Source of the DNA: Allokutzneria sp. NRRL B-24872
Lineage (GTDB): Bacteria; Actinomycetota; Actinomycetes; Mycobacteriales; Pseudonocardiaceae
NCBI RefSeq assembly: GCF_002155965.1
Contig: NZ_MUMH01000061.1
Coordinates: forward strand, 1-64,000
Reading direction: 5' to 3'
DNA: 64,000 bases
The notes beneath the pieces are model-generated. The model saw only the letters and a list, made by a program, of their open reading frames with translations. It ran no database searches and had not been told where the DNA came from. Made by a program: the position numbers and the translations under genes. Shown one piece after another: positions 51,064 to 59,219 of this stretch (position 1 is the first letter of the stretch; each line of letters begins with the position of its first letter).

Positions 51064-51928
51064 ACATACTCCCCTTGATTCCTTATCGTGCCATGCTCGA
51101 CGTCCCCCGCGAACTCGCCCAGTACGTCGGTCGGCTGCTGCGCGCCGAACGCCGCGACCGCGGCACCCGCAAGGGCAGCAGGGCGCTGACCTGCTTCTAC
51201 CAGGCAGTGTTCGAGCTGCGCTGGTTCCGCGAGAACCGCGACATCGCCGCGCTGGCTCGCGACCACGGCATCTCCCGCGCCACAGGCTACCGGTGCCTGG
51301 ACGAGGTCATCACGGCCCTCGCCACACAGGCCCCGGACTTGCACGAGGCCCTACAGCAGTCTCACAACGACGACGCCACACACGTCATCCTGGACGGCAA
51401 GCTGTTCGCCAGCGATCGGCTCGGCGAGCAGACCATCAGCGTCAAAGGCAGGCTGATCGACGCCTGGTACTCCGGAAAGGCCCACGAGCCCGGCGGCAAC
51501 ATCCAGGCCCTCTGCGCCCCGGACGGCTTTCCGCTGTGGGTCGCAGAGGTCGAACCCGGCTCGCCCCATGACCTGACCGCCGCCCGTGCCCACGTGCTCG
51601 CTGCCCTGTACTGGGCGGCCTCCCAACTGAACCGGCCCACCCTGGCCGACGGCGGCCACGACGGCGCCGGGATCGGCGTGTTCACCCTGGTCAAACAGTC
51701 CTCCCACGGCCGCGAGCTCGACGCGGACACCCGCACCTACAACACCCTGTTACGCGGGCTGCGCTGCCTGGGCGAACGCGGCTTCGCCCTCCTCGCCGAC
51801 CGCTGGCGCGCGCTCCGCCACACCACAGCAAGCCCACGCAAGATCGGCGACATCGTCAAAGCCGCACTCGTACTCACCCACTTCGAACACGGCCGACTCA
51901 CCTGAAAGTCGTTGAGATCACTTCTCTG
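51064..51928 (+). mobile_element. IS5-like insertion sequence
   Basis: The element consists of one transposase gene and short flanks. The right boundary is set near 51928, where homology to the immunity gene resumes; the left boundary is set by the interrupted membrane protein frame near 51063. I could not find convincing terminal inverted repeats or a target duplication, so the limits are approximate. Confidence 0.6.
51075..51905 (+). CDS. IS5-like family DDE transposase
   Basis: The 276-residue protein (TTG start, or ATG 51093) has the helix-turn-helix IAALARDHGISRATGYRCLD and DDE-type catalytic segments: THVILDGKLFASDRL (first Asp), RPTLADGGHDGAGIG (second Asp) and LGERGFALLADRWRAL (Glu). 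This is the DDE_Tnp_4-like pattern of many actinomycete IS5 elements. It is full length and has no frameshift, so the element may still be active. Confidence 0.85.
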   Translation: MIPYRAMLDVPRELAQYVGRLLRAERRDRGTRKGSRALTCFYQAVFELRWFRENRDIAALARDHGISRATGYRCLDEVITALATQAPDLHEALQQSHNDDATHVILDGKLFASDRLGEQTISVKGRLIDAWYSGKAHEPGGNIQALCAPDGFPLWVAEVEPGSPHDLTAARAHVLAALYWAASQLNRPTLADGGHDGAGIGVFTLVKQSSHGRELDADTRTYNTLLRGLRCLGERGFALLADRWRALRHTTASPRKIGDIVKAALVLTHFEHGRLT

Positions 51929-52082
51929 AGTCCTCGGTTGCGGTGAGGATCGCGGTCAGGAAGGGCGGAGCGGCGGCGAGTTCGTTGTGCACGAGCTGGT
52001 CGAGCGGCTTGAGGTGCTGGGGCACGATCACCCGGACACCGCGCTGCTCGTGGTGCACGACCTGGATCTCCGGCGCGATCAT
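51918..52082 (-). pseudogene. Truncated copy of the EndoU immunity gene
   Basis: The frame begins like 48964 (MIAPEIQVVHHEQRG) and keeps 47 identical codons. It then changes to TEDSEK and stops inside the IS end. The C-terminal 55 residues are missing. It is an orphan immunity fragment broken by, or joined to, the IS element. Confidence 0.75.
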
Positions 52083-52104
52083 CCTCGTTCCCCTTCTCCG
52101 TGCG
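51940..52104. repeat. 165-base exact repeat, copy 2
   Basis: I read this as identical to 48822-48986. The repeat ends at the IS-proximal side where the immunity frame is cut. Confidence 0.85.
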
Positions 52105-52210
52105 GGACGAGGTGGCGAGGCGTACCGAATGCGCGCCCCTGAACGATGTTGCAGGCCTTCCCCCATGTCCGGGAAGAACGTGGAACCGCTTCGCTTGCGC
52201 GTGCTAACCG
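52083..52210 (-). pseudogene. Relic of an EndoU toxin 3' end
   Basis: Upstream of the broken immunity copy, the minus strand still reads HLVPHGEGERG and, further up, a short stretch matching the bases that encode TRKRSGSPIFLHTW in the intact toxin. The rest is deleted or shifted. Confidence 0.45.
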
Positions 52211-52283
52211 TCCGAAGCTGGCGCCAGGGTGAGCATGTCGCGGTGATCTACGAAGACGACGACATGCCACCCTGGCGACATTC

Positions 52284-52556
52284 CTAGGCCCTGTGCACCC
52301 ACAGCTCGTAGTAAGTGTCCGGCTTCATCCTGCACTCATAGTGGGTGTAGGCGGGCCACATCCTCTTAATGTAATTATTTCCTTGGAACGAGCATAGCGC
52401 CTTGTAGTAGTGGGTGCTGATGTAGTGCCAGGTACCTTGCGCGACTGCGGACGTACTGCCGACCGGAGCGGCAGGAGCCGCTCCGGCGGGCACTCCGACC
52501 ATCGCGAACCCCAACACTGCAGCAACGCAGGCAATTGTCAGTCGAACCTTGACCAT
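52284..52556 (-). CDS. Small secreted protein
   Basis: From ATG 52556 (GGGAGGA three bases upstream) the 90-residue product has a Sec signal (MVKVRLTIACVAAVLGFAMV, cleavage after AGA). A short mature part is rich in aromatic residues and has two Cys (HYYKALCSFQG, THYECRMKPDTYYELWV). It is probably a single-disulfide exported protein. No family recognised. Confidence 0.7.
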   Translation of the reverse strand: MVKVRLTIACVAAVLGFAMVGVPAGAAPAAPVGSTSAVAQGTWHYISTHYYKALCSFQGNNYIKRMWPAYTHYECRMKPDTYYELWVHRA

Positions 52557-52697
52557 AGTTCCTCCCCGACCATGAAAGGTAATCCCCACATGGAGAATCA
52601 GCTCCCGAACTCAGATTTCGCCACCCATCATGATGACGGGAACACGAAGAAGATACCTGCATTTGGGTGAATCGCGAACTTGCGCCAACGGAATTCA

Positions 52698-52884
52698 TCA
52701 CGGAAAAACCCACGAATTGTATTCGATATTCCGGGGACCCCTCCCGGTGTGGCGGAATGTGATGAAATCCGGAGCCCGTCGGCGTGCGCCAGTGGGCGCG
52801 GTGCCGCCGAGGATGTCGGTGCTGTGCAACTCGATACACCTGCTCCGGCAGATCGGCGGCGATCTGGCGCAGCCGCGCGGCCAT
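52698..52884 (-). pseudogene. Relic of a DUF6244 toxin N-terminus
   Basis: The region encodes MAARLRQIAADLPEQV at ATG 52884, like the toxin at 49737. After an internal loss it reads, in another frame, CIELHSTDILGGTAPTGARR, matching MELYCTDILGVAAPVDAPLH in the intact toxin. The middle of the domain and the nuclease domain are gone. Confidence 0.6.
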
Positions 52885-52958
52885 CGTGCGACCGGTGGAC
52901 ACGCTGGTCCCCCAGCAGCTCGAGGCACGCCGCGCTCGCCGCTCCAACACTGGGGTCC

Positions 52959-53369
52959 ATGAGAAACGTGATCAAGAAGGTGGTCGGGGTCGCGGCTGTC
53001 GCACTGGCCGCGGCGTCGATCGGTCCAGCGGCCTCGGCGGCGCCGACCGTCACGAGCGTCCCGTTGCAGCAGGCGTTCCCGGACATGGCCTACGACGTGG
53101 TGTGGTCCGACCGGGTCGCCGGGCGGCACCTGAACATCGTGCGCTGGCCGGGCGGGTGGTTCGAGGTGGTGCTGACGGGAGCGAACCCGGGCGAGAAGCT
53201 GGTCGGCATCAACCCCGCCAACGGTTTCCCCTACAACGCGGCGGAAGCGGTGGTGCAGCCTGGGCGGCGGACGGCCAACAGCGGGCAGTTCGTCATCTTC
53301 GGCGGGCTGGGGGTGAGCTTCCACTACGAGGGCAAGTCCTGGTACTCGGGTCGCGTCGTGTCGCAGTAG
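52959..53369 (+). CDS. Secreted protein, 136 residues
   Basis: From ATG 52959 the product has a Sec signal (MRNVIKKVVGVAAVALAAAS, cleavage after ASA) and a mature beta-rich part: MAYDVVWSDRVAGRHLNIVR, WFEVVLTGANPGEKLVGIN, GQFVIFGGLGVSFHYEG. It has no Cys and no recognised family. It is probably an exported protein of unknown role. Confidence 0.65.
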   Translation: MRNVIKKVVGVAAVALAAASIGPAASAAPTVTSVPLQQAFPDMAYDVVWSDRVAGRHLNIVRWPGGWFEVVLTGANPGEKLVGINPANGFPYNAAEAVVQPGRRTANSGQFVIFGGLGVSFHYEGKSWYSGRVVSQ

Positions 53370-53418
53370 CGGCGAATTCCGGTGCGTACGGAGCGGGCGT
53401 GCTGACAGAATCCGCTGC

Positions 53419-54204
53419 GTGAGTGGACAGCACGAGGTGCTTCTGGGGTTGGTCGCGGCGGAGGACGCCGAGCGGGTGCGCGCCCGGCTCGGTCTCGCCG
53501 CGGCCACCCCTGTGCCGGATCACCTGGTGCCTCGGCGGCTGAGCGGAGTCCCGGCCTCGGTGCTGTTGTGGATGTTGCAGGAGGACGACCCGGCGATCAA
53601 CGAGATCGTCTTCAAGCACCCGTCCTTGGACGAGGCGATCCGGCGGGAGCTTGCGCGCGGGACGCCGTTCGGCGGCGCGGCGGGGCCGCTGCCGTTTCGG
53701 GGTACCGACCGCTTTCCGGAGCCCGAGACAGACGTCATCGACGGGCTGCGCTGGGTGCGGACCAAGCACGAGGGAGATCGCGCGGCCGGAGCGGTCGCTG
53801 TGGCCGACTGGCCCGAGATCGCCGAGGCGGATCGCGCGCAGGCGCTGCCGGGGTACGCGCGGTGGGCGTTGACGGTGCGCATCGACTGCCCCAACGAACT
53901 CCGCGCGCAGTTCGGCTCGCACCCGAAGTTCGCGCACCGGCTCCGCGAGGCGGGGATCATCGACGGACCGCGCGAGTACGTGCAGGGGTGGAAGTCCGCG
54001 CAGAGCGTGCTGCACGTGCTGGAGCTGGGGCCGCGCCTGTTCCCGAAGCGGATGGCGGAGGCGACGGACGTGCTCGCGCCGATGGTGCGGCGCGAACTGG
54101 GCGCGAACGTGGAGGCGTGGGCGGTGCTGGCGCAGCTGCTGCCGACGTTCTCCGGGACCGTGCCGGAACTGGTGCGCACCTGCGGAGCCATCGCGAACGC
54201 GTAG
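53419..54204 (+). CDS. Hypothetical protein upstream of vWA/AAA operon
   Basis: The 261-residue helical protein (GTG start) has no motif that I can name. Segments include LLWMLQEDDPAINEIVFKHP and SAQSVLHVLELGPRLFPKRM. It lies 66 bases before the vWA protein on the same strand and probably belongs to the same system, as the adaptor or target-recognition component. That role is inferred from position only. Confidence 0.6.
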   Translation: MSGQHEVLLGLVAAEDAERVRARLGLAAATPVPDHLVPRRLSGVPASVLLWMLQEDDPAINEIVFKHPSLDEAIRRELARGTPFGGAAGPLPFRGTDRFPEPETDVIDGLRWVRTKHEGDRAAGAVAVADWPEIAEADRAQALPGYARWALTVRIDCPNELRAQFGSHPKFAHRLREAGIIDGPREYVQGWKSAQSVLHVLELGPRLFPKRMAEATDVLAPMVRRELGANVEAWAVLAQLLPTFSGTVPELVRTCGAIANA

Positions 54205-54270
54205 GCGACGCGCGACTGCCCCTGCGCTACGAACCGTCGCGAAGATCGTACAAGCACGCAAGGAGGGACG

Positions 54271-55677
54271 ATGGGCCACGGCCTGCGGCGCCCGCACGTG
54301 GTGGACCTGGCGGATCGCCGGGCCCTGGTTCGCTGGCGCCCGGCCGATCCCGAGGTGCTGGCCGAGGCGGAGCGGCTCAAGGACGCGGCGCTGCTGGACT
54401 TCGGGCTGACGGAGTCGGCGGTCGCGTCGTGGCTGTACGCGAAGTGCCATCACCAGATCGCCACGACGGCGATCGACACGGCGGCCGTGGTGTCCTCCGG
54501 CGACGGCACCTGCTTGCTGATCTACAACCCGGACTTCTTCGTCGGCATCGGCTTGGACGGCGTGAAGTTCGTGCTGTTCCACGAAGCGCGGCACCTGGTG
54601 CACCGTCATTTGTTCGCCGACGAGGAACTGCGCGCGGACCCGGTGTTCACGGTGGCGGCTGAGGTGTCGATCAACCACGTGGCCCTGGTGCGGTTGAAGC
54701 GCGAGGAGTTGCCGCTGCTGGGTGACAGGCGGATCGGGATCGATCCGCGCACGGTGCACGTGGACTACGTCGCGGACTTGGCCGACCAAGGGCTGACTGC
54801 GTTGAGCTACAACGACTTCGTGCGCACCGATCTTGGTGTGTACGCGGAGCTGAAGCGCATGCGCTTTCCCCCGGCCCCGGCGCCGGTGTGCGTGCACCTG
54901 CTCGACGGCGTGCTGCCGGGAGATCAGGAGACGATCGACGCGGTGGGCTCCTCGGTGCTGTTGAACTCGCTGTTGTGGGCGCGGCGCGGGCACCCCGGGG
55001 CGGAGTCGGAGCTGCTGGACCTGATGGGGCGCACCGATGGCAGCTCGGAGCGCGCGAGCCGCATCTGGGGCAACCTCGGTGCCGGAGCGCTCCGTGGGAC
55101 GACGGCGCGCACGGGCAAGGTCGACTGGTGGCAGCGCTGGCTCGTCGACGTGCTCGCGTCGAAGCTGCGCGCGGGTGAGCGTTTGGTGTACCCGAAGAAG
55201 CGCGGAGCGGTGCTGGCCTCGCTCGGGCTGGACCCGATGCTCTCGCGGAGTGGGCCGGAGCGCGACAAGGTGCTGGTGATCGCTTACGACACGTCGGGGT
55301 CGATGCCGCCCAAGGTGATCCAGTGGCTGACCGAGCTGGTCGGAGAGATCGACCGGGTGCAGGCGCACTGGCTGTCCTTCGACGCCGTCGTGATGCCGTT
55401 CAAGCAGGGCGGGAGCGTCCGCGGCGGTGGCGGCACGAGCTTCCAGGCGGTCGTGGACTACGTCGAGGGCCGCACGATCGTCGCGGGCGAATGCTTCGAG
55501 GAGAAGCCCGACGCGATCGTGGTGCTGACCGACGGGGAGGCGCCGCACGTGACGCCCGCCGAGCCGGACAAGTGGATCTGGCTGATCACCGAGGGCGGCG
55601 ACGACTGGCCCGACGCCCACACCCCGCGCATGGACTGCCACCGCGTCCGCGTTCCGGAGAGGACGAGCACCCGATGA
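54271..55677 (+). CDS. DUF2201-type metallopeptidase/vWA protein
   Basis: The 468-residue protein has an N-terminal zincin-like segment with HExxH in FVLFHEARHLVHRHLFADEE (HEARH). The C-terminal vWA-like domain has the metal-binding DxSxS motif in VLVIAYDTSGSMPPKVI, a GGTS threonine loop (GGGGTSFQAVVDYVEG) and the aspartate in IVVLTDGEAPHVTP. AGGAGGG precedes the ATG. It overlaps the AAA gene by four bases (ATGA). vWA and MoxR-like AAA proteins act as pairs in chaperone and conflict systems. Confidence 0.78.
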   Translation: MGHGLRRPHVVDLADRRALVRWRPADPEVLAEAERLKDAALLDFGLTESAVASWLYAKCHHQIATTAIDTAAVVSSGDGTCLLIYNPDFFVGIGLDGVKFVLFHEARHLVHRHLFADEELRADPVFTVAAEVSINHVALVRLKREELPLLGDRRIGIDPRTVHVDYVADLADQGLTALSYNDFVRTDLGVYAELKRMRFPPAPAPVCVHLLDGVLPGDQETIDAVGSSVLLNSLLWARRGHPGAESELLDLMGRTDGSSERASRIWGNLGAGALRGTTARTGKVDWWQRWLVDVLASKLRAGERLVYPKKRGAVLASLGLDPMLSRSGPERDKVLVIAYDTSGSMPPKVIQWLTELVGEIDRVQAHWLSFDAVVMPFKQGGSVRGGGGTSFQAVVDYVEGRTIVAGECFEEKPDAIVVLTDGEAPHVTPAEPDKWIWLITEGGDDWPDAHTPRMDCHRVRVPERTSTR

Positions 55678-57437
55678 CCGAGGACCGCTCCCGCTTGGCG
55701 GGCTTCATCGACGCCATGATCGACATCGGCCAGACCGGGCAGGTCTTCGGCGCGCACGGCATCGGCAAGACGGCCACGTTCTTCTCGCACATCGCCCAGG
55801 CCCACCCCGACGTCGAGCTGGTGTTCGTGCCCGCGGCGAACCTGACCCCCGATGACCTGCTGATCAACACGCCGGTGCGGGACCCGCGCAGCGGCGAGCT
55901 GGTGCTGCGGCAGCTGGTGATGGACCAGCTGAAACCGGGGCGGAAGTTCGTGCTGCTCATCGACGACTCGTTGCAGGCGGGCGAGACCATCCAGTCGCAG
56001 CTGATGCAGATCGCCTGCGACTGGACGCTCGGCGAGCACGACCTGCGCGCGCTGGGCTGCGTCGGCGTGTTCCTGACCGACAACGAGTCGCTGGCCGAGA
56101 CCTCGACGCGGCGCGGTGACCTGGCGATCCTCGACCGCATGGTGACGGTGCGGGTGAGCGCCAACGACACCGCGTGGCGGCAGAAGCTGGCAGCGAAGTA
56201 CCAGGAGTGGCAGCTCGACGGCGTGTTCACCATGTGGGCTTCGCTGAGCCCGGAGCTGCGCGAGCTGCTGTCGCCGCGCACGGTCGATCACATCCTGGCC
56301 AACGCGCGCGAGGGTTTCCCGCTGCGCTGGGGACTGCCGTTGATCAACGGCGAGCGGCTGCGGCTGGTCGAGGAGCGCGGCGGGCAGAATCGGACCGGGG
56401 AGATCCTGGACCGGATCGCGAGCTTGCTCGGTGTCGCGAATCCGGCGACGATCGACGACCCGGTGCGCCGCGTGGTGCGGGCGGCGGTGCGCAACCGCTG
56501 GAGCGTGCTGCTGCAAGGCCCTCCCGGCTGCGGCAAGACGCAGGTCGTGCGGGAGACCGTGCGCGGCGAGATCGGGCGCGCGCCGCTGTACTTCTCGTTG
56601 CCGGTGACGAACGTGGAGGACCTGTGCGCGCCGATCCCGACGCCGGACGGATCGCTGAACACGTTGCTGGCTCAGGTGTTCACCGGGCGCGAGCCGAAGG
56701 CGATCGTGTGGGACGAGTACAACCGCCCCAAGGACAAGGCCGCGTTCGCGAAGCTGATGGAGATCACGCAGGAGTGGTCGCTGGCCGGGCACAAGATCGA
56801 GAACTTGCGCGCGCAGGTGGCGATCCAGAACCCGCCGTACCACCTCGGCCGCAAGTTGTTGGTGGCGCGCAACAACATCGCGCAGGCGACGCGCTTCACC
56901 GCCTCGCTGGTCGTTGAGCCCGAGGACATCCCGGCCAACGAGTGGCTGATCTCGCGCTACGGCCCGGTCGCGGAGACCGTGCTGGAGTGGTGGAAGCACG
57001 ACATCGACGACGAGGGCCGCGCGTGGATCACCAAGCGCACGCTGGAGCGGCTGATCAAGCTGCACGAGCGCGGGGTGCCGTTGGAGCTGGGCACGATCTA
57101 CCTCGGCGACGGCGAGTACGCGCCGGTGCCGCTGAGCGCGTTGATCGACCGGCTGAACAACCGCCAGGTGACCGGGCTGCGCGAGCTGGCGGGGAACCTG
57201 CGGGCGTGGGAGGCCCGGCTGGCGCGCGCCGCGGAGTCCAGCGAGGGCACCAATGACAGCGACATCGTGCACCAGGTGATCGCCAACGCCGAGCTGTCGC
57301 AGCTGCGCAAGCACCGCAAGGCCGTCGCGGCGTTGGTGGCGCTGCTGCCGCCGAAGCTGCGCGCGACCTACCTCGTGGGCGTGGGTGCGGACCGGCAGCA
57401 GTTCTGGATCGAGACGTTCGCGAAGATGCCGCGTTGA
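55674..57437 (+). CDS. MoxR-type ATPase with two AAA domains
   Basis: From ATG 55674 the 587-residue protein has a first AAA domain with Walker A GAHGIGKTAT and Walker B KFVLLIDDSLQ, sensor-like VGVFLTDNESLAET, and a second with QGPPGCGKTQVVRE, Walker B KAIVWDEYNRPKD and sensor AIQNPPYHLG. This is the MoxR/RavA-like layout duplicated in one chain. Coupled to the vWA gene, it should form a hexameric or pseudo-hexameric remodelling machine with it. The ATG overlaps the vWA stop. Confidence 0.82.
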   Translation: MTEDRSRLAGFIDAMIDIGQTGQVFGAHGIGKTATFFSHIAQAHPDVELVFVPAANLTPDDLLINTPVRDPRSGELVLRQLVMDQLKPGRKFVLLIDDSLQAGETIQSQLMQIACDWTLGEHDLRALGCVGVFLTDNESLAETSTRRGDLAILDRMVTVRVSANDTAWRQKLAAKYQEWQLDGVFTMWASLSPELRELLSPRTVDHILANAREGFPLRWGLPLINGERLRLVEERGGQNRTGEILDRIASLLGVANPATIDDPVRRVVRAAVRNRWSVLLQGPPGCGKTQVVRETVRGEIGRAPLYFSLPVTNVEDLCAPIPTPDGSLNTLLAQVFTGREPKAIVWDEYNRPKDKAAFAKLMEITQEWSLAGHKIENLRAQVAIQNPPYHLGRKLLVARNNIAQATRFTASLVVEPEDIPANEWLISRYGPVAETVLEWWKHDIDDEGRAWITKRTLERLIKLHERGVPLELGTIYLGDGEYAPVPLSALIDRLNNRQVTGLRELAGNLRAWEARLARAAESSEGTNDSDIVHQVIANAELSQLRKHRKAVAALVALLPPKLRATYLVGVGADRQQFWIETFAKMPR

Positions 57438-57452
57438 CCTCGGAACGGCGAA

Positions 57453-57998
57453 TCAGCCGCAGCGGCTCTCCCGTGGCCGCGCGGCACCCACCTGTTCCAT
57501 GCGCCGGATCTCGCGCTCTGCCGCTTCCAAGTGCCCGAGATCGAGGGCCATCGCGGCGCGCCCGGCGACGTAGAAGACGTCCTGGCGGGTCCGGCAGTCC
57601 AACTCCGGTCGGCGGCACAGGGCCAGGAACCGCACCTCAAGGCTGAGTTCGATGCGGCCCATCTCGTCCCGGAAGCGGACCGGGAGTGCGGCGAACCTGA
57701 GATCCTTGGCGTAGTCGCGCGTCTGCCGGTCGGCCTCGTCAGGCCGGGCTTCCAGGGGGCGGTAGGGGTGGTCGGCCCACTCCGTTCCAGCCCACAGGAG
57801 GAGTTCGTCCAGGTGCTCCGAGGCGGCCGCCAGATCCGGGGGCGAAGCGGAGAGGGCCGCGTCCGCGCGGGCAACCAGCTGGGCGAGACGGCTGCGCGCG
57901 TCCTCGTCCCCCGTCACGCACATCGCGACGAAGCCCGACAACATGTCGAGCCTGCGCGAGACCTCCGCCCGCTGCCAGATCTTGTGCAGTCCCGCCAT
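57453..57998 (-). CDS. Hypothetical helical protein
   Basis: The 181-residue soluble product is almost all helix (RLAQLVARADAALSASPP, AGRAAMALDLGHLEAAEREI), with TPR-like spacing at the C-terminus. It is the last gene of the SDR-LRR operon (36 bases after the LRR gene) and ends 15 bases from the convergent AAA gene. No family is recognised. Confidence 0.6.
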   Translation of the reverse strand: MAGLHKIWQRAEVSRRLDMLSGFVAMCVTGDEDARSRLAQLVARADAALSASPPDLAAASEHLDELLLWAGTEWADHPYRPLEARPDEADRQTRDYAKDLRFAALPVRFRDEMGRIELSLEVRFLALCRRPELDCRTRQDVFYVAGRAAMALDLGHLEAAEREIRRMEQVGAARPRESRCG

Positions 57999-58034
57999 TC
58001 ACCGTTCCTTCGCCGCCGACCGTGTCTGCGAACC

Positions 58035-59219
58035 CTACGACGCGCCCCTGTCGGCAGGTCCACCGATTTCCTTGCTGGCGGAATGTTCAGGTGGCGGTTG
58101 GCGGTGCACGCTCTGCACGGCGGTGACGTCGGCGGAGACCTCGGGGCGTTGGGGGACGCTCGCGCTGAGTGCGTCCAGCCGTCGTTTGACGCTGGTGGCG
58201 ATGCCCTTGCCGAGCCGGAACCTGGTGGGGCTCACGGCTTTCTGCGCTCCGTCGAGCAGGCGGTGGGCTTCGCGGCTGCGCATGCCGGTGTCGGTCAGCA
58301 CCAGGTGGCGAAGCCGGTGCGGCACTGCGGCGAGGGCTTCGGCGATGGTGGTCGCGGCGGCCTCGTCGAGGCGGTTGTCCTGCGCGCCGAGGGCTCCGGC
58401 GGCGCGCACGCGTCCGAGGTCGCACAGTTCGACTCCGGCGGGGACTGCGGCGGCGATGAGCCCGGCTGCCGCCGCGGGTCCGATGCCGTTGCTGGCCAGG
58501 GAGATCCGTCGTGGTGCTCGCTCGGGCGCGAGGGCTTCGGCGAGCAGGTTCGCGCCCTCGTCGCCGAGTCCGGAGGCAGAGACGTACAGCTCGTCGACCG
58601 CTCCCGCCGCGACCAGACGCGCCAGGTGCTGTGCCCCGGCCGAGCCGAGCGGGTTGCCGCCGACATAGAGGCGTTCGACGCGCCGTCCGGTCGCGTGCGC
58701 GGCGATCAGCGCGTCCGCCAAGATCGCGAGGCCTGCCGCGTCCAGGCCCGTCTGGACGAGGTCCAGCGTGCGCAGCGAGCGCGCGGACTCCACGAGCGCG
58801 GCGGCCGCGTCCCCGGCGCCCTCCCCCAACGGGTTGCGCTTGAGCCAGACGCCGGTGACCTTGCCGGCTTGGGGCGACATGCGCAGGTTGTCGGCGATCC
58901 GACAGGCTCCGCCCGCCGTGATTCCGTTGCAGCCCAAGTACAACGTCTCAACCTGCTGCTCGATCGCCCGCTCACTGACCCCGGCGGCGCCGTCGTCGCC
59001 GAGTTCGTCGGTGCCCATGAGCAGGTGCCGCACGGCGCCCGGTTGCAGTGCGGAGGCGACGAGTTCGGCTCCGCTCGGGCCCAGCGCCTGCTTGCACAGG
59101 TCGAGCCGCCCGTCAGGCAGGGCCGTGCCAGCGGCGAAGTCCAGGCGCTCGGCCGGGGTCACGCCCGTGCGCAGCCAGGCCAGCAGTGGTTCGAGCTCCG
59201 CGTGTGGTCGGTTCACCAT
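58035..59219 (-). CDS. Leucine-rich repeat protein, ribonuclease-inhibitor type
   Basis: From ATG 59219 the 394-residue protein has at least seven LRRs of the RI type, each with an L..L.LxxN/G pattern: VETLYLGCNGITAGGACRIA, VTGVWLKRNPLGEGAG, RTLDLVQTGLDAAGLAILA, VERLYVGGNPLGSAGAQHLA, RRISLASNGIGPAAAAGLI. The N-terminal 50 residues are helical. It probably binds protein. Its start overlaps the end of the SDR gene, so the two are co-translated. Confidence 0.8.
   Translation of the reverse strand: MVNRPHAELEPLLAWLRTGVTPAERLDFAAGTALPDGRLDLCKQALGPSGAELVASALQPGAVRHLLMGTDELGDDGAAGVSERAIEQQVETLYLGCNGITAGGACRIADNLRMSPQAGKVTGVWLKRNPLGEGAGDAAAALVESARSLRTLDLVQTGLDAAGLAILADALIAAHATGRRVERLYVGGNPLGSAGAQHLARLVAAGAVDELYVSASGLGDEGANLLAEALAPERAPRRISLASNGIGPAAAAGLIAAAVPAGVELCDLGRVRAAGALGAQDNRLDEAAATTIAEALAAVPHRLRHLVLTDTGMRSREAHRLLDGAQKAVSPTRFRLGKGIATSVKRRLDALSASVPQRPEVSADVTAVQSVHRQPPPEHSASKEIGGPADRGAS

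Noticed and set aside
51060-51930. Terminal inverted repeats of the IS element
   Set aside because: Only weak matches (ACTC...GAT) could be aligned, too short to define the ends.
55458-57314. Minus-strand frame of 618 codons
   Set aside because: It is the antisense of the double-AAA ATPase with its clear Walker motifs.
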